Below are positions 27,171 to 37,568 of a stretch of DNA of 64,000 nt, piece by piece. How positions within the stretch are numbered: the first letter of the stretch is position 1; each line of letters opens with the position of its first letter. The notes beneath the pieces were generated by a model that saw nothing but the letters and a program-made list of their open reading frames with translations, was not told where the DNA came from and searched no databases. The DNA is from an uncultured Arenicella sp. (GTDB lineage: Bacteria > Pseudomonadota > Gammaproteobacteria > Arenicellales > Arenicellaceae), in contig CALJWL010000054.1 in the NCBI GenBank assembly GCA_937974565.1, positions 1 to 64,000 of the forward strand, written 5' to 3'. The position numbers and the translations under genes were made by a program.

Positions 27171-27653
27171 GAAAATAAGATTCATTTTCGGCGTGGCAAT
27201 AATTAGTCTCGTTTAAACATGACTATTATTGACGGATGAGCTTTCTAAATAGTTAACGGTTTTTAAAAGTCAAAGGTGTTAGTAGCTAAAGGCTTCCTAC
27301 ACAGCTATAGTTTCTATGCCTTATCAAAGCTGATTTAATCTTTAGGTTTTATTGGGTTTGAAAAAGGCCCGACACTTCAAGTTGGGCACCACTAACCACA
27401 CACTGTAATGCGTGTTTTCATAAGACATGCGACTATCGTGTCTTCTTATTATAAAAACAAGCTCTCAGACTTGTGTCGTGCAAATAGTTCGCTGCGCGAG
27501 GCGGCCGTTCGGCATGCTCGGTAACTCGTATTGCGCTCTGGGAATAGGGTTCATTCTTGATGCGCCCTGATTCACAAAAATATTGACGTTGATTTGGCTT
27601 TAGTCAGAGACGTAAGAGCCGATGGCTCGTAGAAACTACGTAGGTATTGATTC

Positions 27654-30600
27654 ATGAGTAATATGTATCATGGTGCGGGCGGCCTGTATCGTCCAGAGTT
27701 TGAAAAAGATAATTGCGGCTTTGGCTTGATTGCCCAAATGGATGGTAAGCCCAGTCATTGGTTAATTAGTACCGCAATTGGGGCATTGGCGCGTCTAACG
27801 CATCGAGGCGCGGTGGCCGCCGACGGTAAGACTGGCGATGGTTGTGGGATACTCATGGCGATGCCTGATTCTTTTATGCGTTCGGCGGCTGAGCAATGTG
27901 GCTATCCGCTTATTGGCGATTTTGCCACCGGTTTGGTGTTTTTATCAAACGATGATGCGGATGCTAATAAAGCTAAGTCTGAATTAGTCAGCGAACTACA
28001 GGCCGAAGATTTGAACGTTTTAGGTTGGCGTGTGGTTCCGACCGACGAATCGGCTTTAGGTGATCAAGCCAAGCGTTCAGTGCCGAGAATAGAACAAATT
28101 TTCGTTACCGCAAAAGACGGCGACACGCAAAGTGGTTTCGAGCGTAAATTATTTCTTGCCCGCCGGCGCGCAGAGAAAACTATATGGGCGTCGCAACCCG
28201 ACTTTTACATTCCCAGCCTATCTAGCAAAGTAATTCTGTACAAAGGCTTGGTGATGCCTGAGTATTTACCTGTGTTCTATAAAGATCTTAATGATGAAAG
28301 CATGGCGTCGTCCTTATGTCTTTTTCATCAACGATTCTCCACTAATACGTTACCGCAGTGGCGCCTTGCGCAGCCATTCCGTTACTTGGCGCATAATGGG
28401 GAAATTAATACGATTCAAGGCAACCGAAATTGGGCTATCGCCCGTGGCGCAAAATTAAGCTCACCAATATTGCCAAATTTGAGTGACGCGGCGCCGTTTG
28501 TGAACAAAACTGGTTCAGATTCAATGAGTTTGGACAATATGTTGGAAGTCTTTTTGATGGGCGGCATGGATATCTTTCGAGCCACGCAAACATTGGTGCC
28601 ACCAGCGTGGCAGAATGCCGAATACATTGACCCTGACTTGAAAGCTTTTTATCGTTTCCAGGCAATCCATGCGGAGCCTTGGGACGGTCCAGCCGGCATA
28701 GTGTTAACCGACGGTCGCTACGCTTCCTGTGCGCTTGATCGCAACGGTTTGCGCCCAGCTCGATATGTGGTCACCAAAGACCGGTTTATTACTCTGGCGT
28801 CTGAAGTGGGGGTTTATGACTATGATGAAAAAGACGTGGTCGAGAAAGGCCGCTTAAAACCCGGTCAAATGATGGCCGTTGACACGCAAACGGGCGACAT
28901 TATTACGCCGAGCCAAGTTCATGATCGTATTAAGTCACAACACCCCTATAAAGCGTGGTTGAAGAATAATATCGTGCGGCTCAAGTCTGAGCTAACTGAG
29001 CAAGAAGAAACCGTTTCATTGAACTCGGCATCACTTAAAATTTACCAGAAGCTGTTTCAGGTTACCAATGAGGAATGCACCGATGTAATTCGGGTTTTGG
29101 CTGAATCGGCGCAAGAAGCCACAGGTTCTATGGGCGATGATACGCCCATGGCCGTGTTGTCGATGCGGCATCGCATGTTAAGCGATTATTTTAGACAACA
29201 GTTTGCCCAGGTAACCAATCCGCCAATCGATCCATTGCGTGAACAAATAGTGATGTCGCTTGAAACCTATTTTGGTGCCGAGTCTGGCTTGTTTGAACCC
29301 AATGAGCGCATGGCAAAGTCCATCGTGGTTGACTCTCCAGTGTTGTCCACCAGCAAATATCAAAAGCTTACTAGCAATGAGTATCAAGGCTTTCAAAGCC
29401 GAGTGATCGACATTACTTACGCAGCCGATGAAAAACTGGAAACTCGAGTGCGATCGATTTGCGATGAAGCTGAACAGGCCGTGCGTGATGGCATTAGAAT
29501 TATTGTTCTTTCTGATCGTGATATCGCCAAAGACCGTTTGCCGGTTCAAGCGCTGCTAGCCACCGGTGCCGTGCATCATCGCCTTACGGCATCTGGGCTT
29601 CGCTGCAATGCGAACTTGGTGATTGATACCGCCACTGCACGCGATTCACATCAATTTGCTGTGCTAATTGGGTACGGAGCAACGGCAATACACCCCTATC
29701 TTGCCTACGAAAGCATTAATGACATGTGTCGTGCAGGCAAGCTTAAGGGCGAGCTTACTGTTTTATTACGTCATTATCGAAAAGGCGTTAACAAAGGGCT
29801 TTATAAGATCATTTCCAAAATGGGAATCTCTACCATACACAGCTACCGCGGGGCTCAGTTATTTGAAGCCGTTGGTCTCGCTGATGAAGTTGTTGAGCTT
29901 TGTTTTAACGGCACTACCAGCCGTATTCAAGGCAGCCGTTTTAAACACCTAGAAAACGATCAGCGGGTTCTCAATGCTTTTGCGTGGAACGCACAAACAG
30001 GTTTAGAGCAAGGTGGGCTCTTGAAGTTTATCCACGGAGGAGAATATCACGCTTATAACCCAGACGTGGTTCGCACCATGCACGCGGCGGTTGAAAGCGG
30101 TGACTATGCTCTTTATCAAGACTATGCCGATACGGTGAATTTACGCAAACCGATGGTGCTGCGTGACTTACTAAAGGTGCGCGATGATCTAGAACCCGTA
30201 GATATAGATCAGGTTGAACCTTGGGAAGATATTGTGCTTCGTTTTGACAGTGCGGGCATGTCATTAGGAGCTTTGTCGCCAGAAGCGCATGAATCACTTG
30301 CCGAAGCAATGAATACGCTTGGCGGGCGTTCAAATTCAGGCGAGGGCGGCGAAGACGCCGCGCGTTTTGGCACTCCCAAGATGTCTAAAATTAAGCAGGT
30401 TGCTTCTGGCCGTTTTGGTGTGACTCCCCATTACTTGGTGAACGCTGAAGTGCTGCAAATAAAGGTAGCGCAAGGTGCCAAACCTGGTGAAGGTGGTCAA
30501 CTGCCCGGCCATAAAGTAAACAGCCTAATTGCTAGATTGCGTTATTCGCGGCCCGGTGTGGCGTTAATTTCGCCGCCACCGCATCACGACATCTATTCGA

Positions 30601-32117
30601 TTGAAGATTTGGCGCAATTAATATTCGACCTAAAGCAAGTGAACCCCGATGCGTTAGTCTCGGTGAAACTGGTGGCTGAAGCCGGCGTTGGCACCATCGC
30701 GGCAGGCGTGGCTAAAGCGTATGCTGATTTGATTACCATTTCAGGTTACGACGGTGGAACCGGTGCTAGCCCATTAACGTCGGTGCGTTATGCCGGCTCA
30801 CCATGGGAGTTAGGCCTCACTGAGGCCCATCAAACGTTAAGAGCCAACGATTTGCGTGATAAAGTGCGCTTGCAAACAGATGGCGGATTAAAAACCGGGT
30901 TGGATGTGATCAAAGCCGCTATTTTAGGAGCAGAGAGCTTTGGATTTGGTACTGGGCCAATGGTGGCATTAGGGTGCAAATACTTAAGGATTTGTCATCT
31001 GAATAATTGCGCAACAGGCGTTGCCACTCAGCACAGCGTGTTGCGCCAAAAGCATTACGTAGGCACCGTTGAACGTGCGGTTAATTATTTTAAATTTATC
31101 GCAATGGAAACTCGGGAATGGATGGCTAAGCTAGGCGTCACCCAGTTAACAGACTTGATTGGGCGTACTGATTTACTTGAAGTGCTTGATGGTGAGACCG
31201 ACAAGCAACAAGGCTTGGATTTATCGCAAATTTTGTCCAGCGATTACGTTTCCGATGATAAGCCACAATTTTGTGTTGAACCTAAGAACGAACCTTTTGA
31301 TAAAGGCGAATTGGCCGAGCAAATGGTGCGAGATATGTTGCCAGCAATTAAAGGCAAGCTTGGTGGCGAGTTTAATTACGATGTGGGTAATGTTCATCGC
31401 TCAATAGGTGCGCGATTATCAGGCGAAATAGCTAAAGCACATGGGCTGGACGGCTTAAGTGATGCTCCAGTCACATTAAATCTAACCGGCCATGCCGGTC
31501 AAAGTTTTGCAGTGTGGAATGCGGCAGGTCTGAACATTAACCTTGAGGGTGACGCTAACGATTATGTAGGTAAAGGCATGTCTGGCGGCACTGTGGCGAT
31601 CTATCCAGCGCAAGGCACTCGCTTTGTGGCCGCTGATTCAAGCATTATTGGTAACACCTGTCTTTACGGAGCAACGGCGGGTGAATTGTTTGCGGCGGGT
31701 AAAGCTGGTGAAAGATTTGCCGTGCGTAATTCCGGAGCCTTTGCTGTGGTTGAAGGCTTGGGTGATCACGGTTGTGAATACATGACTGGTGGTGCTGTTT
31801 GCGTGTTAGGTGAAACAGGGGTTAACTTTGGTGCCGGTATGACAGGTGGTGTTGCATTTGTACTGGACGAAGATCGACGTTTTATTGATCGCTATAATCA
31901 TGAGTTAATCGACACCTACCGTTTGATGCCAGAGGCCATGGAATCGTACGCTTTGTTTTTGCAAAATATGATAGAGAAGCATGTGGCTGCAACGGGCAGT
32001 GTGCGTGGTATTGAAATATTAGAAGACTTTACCGATTTCTTGCCGAGTTTTTGGATGATCAAACCAAAAGCCAGTGATCTTGAAACCTTAATCGATTCGT
32101 TGCGAGCGGCGGCATAA
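27654..32117 (+). CDS. gltB: Glutamate synthase (NADPH) large subunit
   Basis: 1487 residues, full length for the proteobacterial alpha subunit. The N-terminal amidotransferase domain has its nucleophile at Cys21 in KDNCGFGL, after a short leader that is normally removed. Other landmarks are [13 protein letters not shown] and [11 protein letters not shown]. The FMN-binding synthase domain includes [11 protein letters not shown], the [13 protein letters not shown] loop and [15 protein letters not shown]. The 3Fe-4S cysteines lie in [17 protein letters not shown]-terminal beta-helix glycine-rich domain (about 1230-1480) completes the protein. It makes glutamate from glutamine and 2-oxoglutarate with GltD, encoded 24 bases downstream. 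Confidence 0.98.
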   Translation: MSNMYHGAGGLYRPEFEKDNCGFGLIAQMDGKPSHWLISTAIGALARLTHRGAVAADGKTGDGCGILMAMPDSFMRSAAEQCGYPLIGDFATGLVFLSNDDADANKAKSELVSELQAEDLNVLGWRVVPTDESALGDQAKRSVPRIEQIFVTAKDGDTQSGFERKLFLARRRAEKTIWASQPDFYIPSLSSKVILYKGLVMPEYLPVFYKDLNDESMASSLCLFHQRFSTNTLPQWRLAQPFRYLAHNGEINTIQGNRNWAIARGAKLSSPILPNLSDAAPFVNKTGSDSMSLDNMLEVFLMGGMDIFRATQTLVPPAWQNAEYIDPDLKAFYRFQAIHAEPWDGPAGIVLTDGRYASCALDRNGLRPARYVVTKDRFITLASEVGVYDYDEKDVVEKGRLKPGQMMAVDTQTGDIITPSQVHDRIKSQHPYKAWLKNNIVRLKSELTEQEETVSLNSASLKIYQKLFQVTNEECTDVIRVLAESAQEATGSMGDDTPMAVLSMRHRMLSDYFRQQFAQVTNPPIDPLREQIVMSLETYFGAESGLFEPNERMAKSIVVDSPVLSTSKYQKLTSNEYQGFQSRVIDITYAADEKLETRVRSICDEAEQAVRDGIRIIVLSDRDIAKDRLPVQALLATGAVHHRLTASGLRCNANLVIDTATARDSHQFAVLIGYGATAIHPYLAYESINDMCRAGKLKGELTVLLRHYRKGVNKGLYKIISKMGISTIHSYRGAQLFEAVGLADEVVELCFNGTTSRIQGSRFKHLENDQRVLNAFAWNAQTGLEQGGLLKFIHGGEYHAYNPDVVRTMHAAVESGDYALYQDYADTVNLRKPMVLRDLLKVRDDLEPVDIDQVEPWEDIVLRFDSAGMSLGALSPEAHESLAEAMNTLGGRSNSGEGGEDAARFGTPKMSKIKQVASGRFGVTPHYLVNAEVLQIKVAQGAKPGEGGQLPGHKVNSLIARLRYSRPGVALISPPPHHDIYSIEDLAQLIFDLKQVNPDALVSVKLVAEAGVGTIAAGVAKAYADLITISGYDGGTGASPLTSVRYAGSPWELGLTEAHQTLRANDLRDKVRLQTDGGLKTGLDVIKAAILGAESFGFGTGPMVALGCKYLRICHLNNCATGVATQHSVLRQKHYVGTVERAVNYFKFIAMETREWMAKLGVTQLTDLIGRTDLLEVLDGETDKQQGLDLSQILSSDYVSDDKPQFCVEPKNEPFDKGELAEQMVRDMLPAIKGKLGGEFNYDVGNVHRSIGARLSGEIAKAHGLDGLSDAPVTLNLTGHAGQSFAVWNAAGLNINLEGDANDYVGKGMSGGTVAIYPAQGTRFVAADSSIIGNTCLYGATAGELFAAGKAGERFAVRNSGAFAVVEGLGDHGCEYMTGGAVCVLGETGVNFGAGMTGGVAFVLDEDRRFIDRYNHELIDTYRLMPEAMESYALFLQNMIEKHVAATGSVRGIEILEDFTDFLPSFWMIKPKASDLETLIDSLRAAA

Positions 32118-33554
<1,437 letters not shown>

Positions 33555-33643
33555 CGCTTAATATTCAGTGACTAAGATTGGATGGCATTAATCAAAACCT
33601 TAAGCTTATTGTTGTCTGTGTTCTTGTCATAAGAACATCTTAC

Positions 33644-33673
33644 AAAAAAAGCCGCTTTCGTAGCGGCTTTTTT
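33644..33673 (+). terminator. Terminator of the gltBD operon
   Basis: GCCGCT (33651-33656) pairs with AGCGGC (33662-33667) around TTCGT, with an A run before and TTTTTT after. This is a textbook Rho-independent terminator that would work on both strands. Confidence 0.9.
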
Positions 33674-33709
33674 ACGTTAAGTCCGTGTGACCAAGTTATA
33701 CTTTGACCT

Positions 33710-34786
33710 ATGACTGATATGCAAAATGATTTATACCTTCGAGTGCTACGTGGTGAGAAGGTCGAACGAACACCGATTTGGGTAATGCGACAAGCTGGGC
33801 GGTATCTCCCTGAGTATCGGGCCACGCGCAAGCAAGCCGGAGATTTTCTAACGCTCTGCAAAACCCCTGAGTTGGCTTGTGAGGTAACCATGCAGCCCAT
33901 TGACCGTTTTGGTCTTGATGCGGCGATTTTGTTTTCCGATATTCTGACCATTCCAGACGCCATGGGCTTAGAGTTGGTGCTGGAAGAGGGGGTTGGCCCT
34001 GTCTTCAATAAGCCCATTCGCAGCCAAGCTGACATCAACGCATTGGGCGTGCCCGATCCAGAGCGAGAGTTGGCTTACGTGATGAACGCTGTGCGGGTAA
34101 TCAAAGCTGAGTTAAACGGTCGAGTGCCGCTGATTGGTTTTACCGGAAGCCCTTGGACTTTAGCCAGCTATATGGTTGAGGGAAGTGGAAGTAAGGAGTT
34201 TCGACGCATAAAAGGGCTGATGTTTGAGTCACCGGCGGCGGCGCATCAATTGCTGTCCGTAGTGACTGAATCGGTTATCCAATACTTGAAAGCGCAGGTT
34301 TCTGCCGGCGCTCAATCTTTGATGGTTTTCGACACTTGGGGAGGCATGCTTTCAACCGAAAAATATCAAGCCTTCTCTTTGGCTTATATGGCGCAGGTTG
34401 TGTCAGCAATTAAGTCCGACCCCGCTTGTGAGAATGTTCCTATTGTTCTGTTCACTAAGGGAGGCGGCCAATGGTTGGAAATGATGGCGGATACAGGGTG
34501 CGATGGCCTTGGTCTTGATTGGACCGTGGATATGGCTAAAGCCAAACAACGGGTCGGTGACCGAGTGGTGTTGCAAGGCAATATGGACCCAGTTGTAATG
34601 AACACTGGCCGTGCCCAAGTCGCAGAACAGGCTGAGCAGGTGCTCAGCTGTTATGGTAGACACTCGAAGAATGACAAAGGGCATATTTTTAATCTAGGGC
34701 ACGGTATTCAGCCGTTTGCCAAGCCAGACAATATGCAAGCCTTAGTAGAGACAGTGCAAGGGCAGAGCGCTCAGTATCACGACTGA
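33710..34786 (+). CDS. hemE: Uroporphyrinogen decarboxylase
   Basis: 358 residues, usual length. The signature near the N-terminus is WVMRQAGRYLPEYRATR, which contains the substrate-binding arginines; the catalytic Asp lies in ILFSDILTIPDAMG; the second signature is GFTGSPWTLASYMVEG, and the late GHGIQPFAKPDN carries the conserved His. It decarboxylates uroporphyrinogen III to coproporphyrinogen III in heme synthesis. The gene stands behind the gltBD terminator and 27 bases ahead of a small phosphatase gene that is probably co-transcribed. Confidence 0.97.
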   Translation: MTDMQNDLYLRVLRGEKVERTPIWVMRQAGRYLPEYRATRKQAGDFLTLCKTPELACEVTMQPIDRFGLDAAILFSDILTIPDAMGLELVLEEGVGPVFNKPIRSQADINALGVPDPERELAYVMNAVRVIKAELNGRVPLIGFTGSPWTLASYMVEGSGSKEFRRIKGLMFESPAAAHQLLSVVTESVIQYLKAQVSAGAQSLMVFDTWGGMLSTEKYQAFSLAYMAQVVSAIKSDPACENVPIVLFTKGGGQWLEMMADTGCDGLGLDWTVDMAKAKQRVGDRVVLQGNMDPVVMNTGRAQVAEQAEQVLSCYGRHSKNDKGHIFNLGHGIQPFAKPDNMQALVETVQGQSAQYHD

Positions 34787-34813
34787 TCTCTCATAAAGAA
34801 AGAACGTATCGCC

Positions 34814-35287
34814 ATGATTAATTTTAGTCGTATAGAACAGAATATTTTTGTTGGTAGCGCACCTCAAAGTAGCGTGGACGTTACTCGACTATCGCAAATG
34901 AAGATCACAGCGGTACTCTCTTTGCAAAGTGACGCTGACCTTCACACTCATCGTATTGATTGGCCAGCGTTGCAAAATGCGTATGAATACCAACAAATAC
35001 ACGCCCAACGCTTTCCTATTATAGACTTCGATGAAATAGACCTTGGCAACAAACTACCTCAGCCGGTGACTTGCCTGAACCAAATGTTGACTCTGGGCCA
35101 TCGTGTTTATGTGCATTGTAATGCAGGCATTTGCCGAGCCCCTGCTACGGTATTAACCTATTTGTGCCATTATCGTGATATGAGTTTAGAAGAGGGGTTG
35201 GCCTACCTTCGCAAGGCGCGACCACAGGTTCACCCCTATATGAGTGCGGTTGATATCGCCTTGAAATCAATGCCTGAAAAAGACTGA
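34814..35287 (+). CDS. Dual-specificity-phosphatase-like protein
   Basis: 157 residues. The CX5R active-site loop is intact: VHCNAGICRAPATVLTYL, with the nucleophilic Cys and the phosphate-binding Arg. A candidate general-acid Asp is in PIIDFDEIDLG. The N-terminus (IEQNIFVGSAPQS) and the overall length match compact cysteine phosphatases of the dual-specificity type. The substrate cannot be deduced; phosphoproteins, phosphoinositide-like or small phosphorylated molecules are all possible. It follows hemE by 27 bases in the same direction. Confidence 0.85.
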   Translation: MINFSRIEQNIFVGSAPQSSVDVTRLSQMKITAVLSLQSDADLHTHRIDWPALQNAYEYQQIHAQRFPIIDFDEIDLGNKLPQPVTCLNQMLTLGHRVYVHCNAGICRAPATVLTYLCHYRDMSLEEGLAYLRKARPQVHPYMSAVDIALKSMPEKD

Positions 35288-35332
35288 TTCTCTGCACGGC
35301 GTGTTCCGTACAGGTAAAGACTTTCTGGAAAA

Positions 35333-35971
35333 TCAGGCAAACTTTCCAAGCGCGGCTATGGCGGCATTTCGCGCGAATAATGTGTCTCTGTAAGTCAGGT
35401 ATGTCTCAGGCACATCAAATTTAAAGCGATCAGCCCAGTTGAATGTTTGTGCTAATAAAATGTCAGCAAAACTGAATTCGCCGCCCAAAGCATACCCGCC
35501 TTCGTGACACGGTTGAGCGTGTAGATCGCAAAGTTCCCCCAAGGCTTTCAACGCCTTTTCAAATTCCCATTGCGCTGTTTGTAGAACTTCCGGCACTCGA
35601 TGCTCTTCAGGGATAGCAAAACGATGTTTGCCAGTCGTCCAAAGCGGTTGTTCTAACTCACAGAGAACAAAGTAAGCCAGTTCGTCGTACTTTGCTCGTG
35701 CTTGGGGTGCCAAGGGAATCAGATGTTTATCGGTAAGCGCATTTATGTAATTCACTATTGCCGCGCTTTCGGTTAATACGAAATCATCGTGTACTAATGT
35801 GGGTACTTTGCCTTGAGGGTTCAGTGTTAAGTATTCCGGTGACTTAGCACCATCTGGACCAGTCCCCGCCAGGTCTAAAGAGATAAAGTTGTAATCCAAT
35901 TGAGCTTCTTCAAGTGCCCAAAGGCATCGAAAAGAGCGTGATGGGCCTAAGCCGTAAAGTGTTAAGGACAT
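35333..35971 (-). CDS. Glutathione S-transferase family protein
   Basis: 212 residues from the ATG at 35971 (MSLTLYGLGPSRSFR), which has an AGGAGA ribosome site; the open frame extends 11 codons further without one. The thioredoxin-like N-terminal domain shows LYGLGPSRSFRCLWALEEA and the cis-proline GKVPTLV, followed by the glutathione-contact pair TESAAIVNYI. The helical C-terminal domain has the YALGGEFSFADILLAQ N-capping box. Soluble, probably a dimer. It may conjugate glutathione to electrophiles. It is convergent with the phosphatase gene and in the same direction as the esterase gene upstream. Confidence 0.92.
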   Translation of the reverse strand: MSLTLYGLGPSRSFRCLWALEEAQLDYNFISLDLAGTGPDGAKSPEYLTLNPQGKVPTLVHDDFVLTESAAIVNYINALTDKHLIPLAPQARAKYDELAYFVLCELEQPLWTTGKHRFAIPEEHRVPEVLQTAQWEFEKALKALGELCDLHAQPCHEGGYALGGEFSFADILLAQTFNWADRFKFDVPETYLTYRDTLFARNAAIAALGKFA

Positions 35972-36020
35972 TTCATTTCTCCTGATTTTCTTAAATAACC
36001 ACAAATAAAACAGCCGTGAT

Positions 36021-36752
36021 TTAGTGGCTGGGCGTTGAGCCTAATTCGATCAATGCGTTGTCAATTAAAAACTCAACCACTAAGTCCCTGATAATTGGTT
36101 GAGTGACCTCGGTTGGGTGTAAGCCATCCTCTTGAATGTACCCCGGGGTTTCAACAAAGCTGGGTTGGTATAAGTCAAGCAATGGGATTTCATGTTCTTC
36201 CGCCAAATCGAAATAAACGGCTCTAAACTGGTCTATATAGCGAGGGCCGTAGGTGGGCGGCAGAGAAACGCTGGCTAAAACTGCCACCGCACCAGAGCCT
36301 TGGATGGCTTCAATCATCGCCGCCAAGTTGCTTTTCAGAAGATCGGTTGATTGGCCCCGTAAGCCATCATTAGCGCCTAATTCCAGCAATACCAAGTCAG
36401 GGAAAAGTTCCTTGAGCGTCAGAGGTAAACGTGCCAAACCACCGCTGCTTGTTTCGCCGGAAATGCTGGCGTTATAAACTTCGTGACTGGGTCCTAATTT
36501 TCTCGCAAGCAGTGCTACCCAACCGTTTTCTTCGTCCATACCGTAGGCCGCGCTTAGGCTGTCACCGTATATCATTATGCGCTTAGTCGCGTCAACGGAC
36601 CTGGTTTCAGCTTCGGCGGTCTTAAAAAATACGTCACTAATAACGGCACTGCCAAGCAATGAGTTAGCCCAAAACAGAGGATTGGATAATATCGTCGTCA
36701 GCAGTAAAAGTGCACTAAGCGTGAAATTTTTGATCTTTGTGTTAAGTATCAT
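36021..36752 (-). CDS. tesA: Exported SGNH esterase/lysophospholipase (TesA type)
   Basis: 243 residues with a hydrophobic N-terminal leader (about 8-35) and a long linker before the domain. SGNH block I is IYGDSLSAAYGMD (catalytic Ser), block II SISGETSSGGLARLP (Gly), block III LLELGANDGLRG (Asn) and block V EDGLHPTEVTQ (Asp and His). This is the multifunctional periplasmic thioesterase/arylesterase/lysophospholipase family. As in E. coli, the gene is divergent from a YbbA/YbbP-type ABC pair. The enzyme's substrate is not determined by the sequence. Confidence 0.92.
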   Translation of the reverse strand: MILNTKIKNFTLSALLLLTTILSNPLFWANSLLGSAVISDVFFKTAEAETRSVDATKRIMIYGDSLSAAYGMDEENGWVALLARKLGPSHEVYNASISGETSSGGLARLPLTLKELFPDLVLLELGANDGLRGQSTDLLKSNLAAMIEAIQGSGAVAVLASVSLPPTYGPRYIDQFRAVYFDLAEEHEIPLLDLYQPSFVETPGYIQEDGLHPTEVTQPIIRDLVVEFLIDNALIELGSTPSH

Positions 36753-36838
36753 TAGTACCTAATTATTCGAATTTCGTGTTTGCTATTTTTGCCTCTTTTA
36801 AGACTCTAGCATACGATTAACAAATAGAAGTTAAATTC

Positions 36839-37561
36839 ATGTCAGATACTATTTTGAGTGTGCGTTCCGTTAGTAAAACGGTTCGTACTGCCAATCACGA
36901 TCTTACTATTTTGCACGATGTCTCTTTTGATATCAGACAAAGTCAAAGTCTGGCCATCGTTGGCCCATCCGGGGCCGGCAAGTCGACTCTGTTAGGGTTG
37001 TTGGCCGGCTTGGATGAGCCCAGCGCGGGTGATATTTGGCTGGGCGAACATCAAATCACCGCCATGGGGGAGGAGGGGCGCGCGAAGGTTCGTGCCCAAC
37101 TCGTGGGGTTTGTTTTTCAGACATTTCAGTTATTGGGTAGTTTGACGGCACTGGAAAACGTGGCTCTGCCAATGGAGTTGGCTGGTCAGAAGGGCGCACA
37201 AGATCGTGCGCGAGAATATCTTGATAAAGTGGGTTTGGGACAGAGGGTTACTCATTATCCCAAACAACTCTCTGGTGGCGAACAACAGCGTGTGGCGGTG
37301 GCTCGAGCTTTTGCGTGTTCACCAAAACTGTTGTTTGCTGATGAACCAACGGGTAATTTAGACCAAGCCACTGGGGCTAAAGTTTCTGACTTACTGTTTG
37401 AGCTAAATGAACAATCCAATACCACTTTAATTTTGGTAACGCATGAAGCGCGTTTAGCCGATCGTTGCCAAACCACCATTACCATTGACGGTGGAAGGCT
37501 GATCAGCCAAGTGGAAAACCGTGAACAAGTCGCCGTGACTAACGCACGAGCCATTGCGTGA
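36839..37561 (+). CDS. ABC transporter ATPase, YbbA/LolD type
   Basis: 240 residues. Walker A GPSGAGKSTLLGLL, the Q-loop FVFQTFQLL, the signature LSGGEQQRVAVARAF and Walker B LLFADEPTGNLD are complete. It belongs to the MacB/LolD-like group that drives mechanotransmission systems rather than classical uptake. The permease gene starts 7 bases after its stop codon. Confidence 0.93.
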   Translation: MSDTILSVRSVSKTVRTANHDLTILHDVSFDIRQSQSLAIVGPSGAGKSTLLGLLAGLDEPSAGDIWLGEHQITAMGEEGRAKVRAQLVGFVFQTFQLLGSLTALENVALPMELAGQKGAQDRAREYLDKVGLGQRVTHYPKQLSGGEQQRVAVARAFACSPKLLFADEPTGNLDQATGAKVSDLLFELNEQSNTTLILVTHEARLADRCQTTITIDGGRLISQVENREQVAVTNARAIA

Positions 37562-37568
37562 GTTGTTC

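Larger units (their letters stand above)
26934..27653. other. 720-base non-coding region between aroK and gltB
   Basis: All frames carry frequent stops and I see no remnant of aroB or of a SPOR-domain gene, which usually occupy this place. Contents I can point to: a weak sigma70-like site at 27090-27118, a nested hairpin followed by T residues at 27138-27170, a GCCCGA/TTGGGC hairpin near 27368-27388, and an AAGACA/TGTCTT hairpin near 27422-27444. A long structured gltB leader is possible; no named riboswitch is recognised. Confidence 0.5.
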
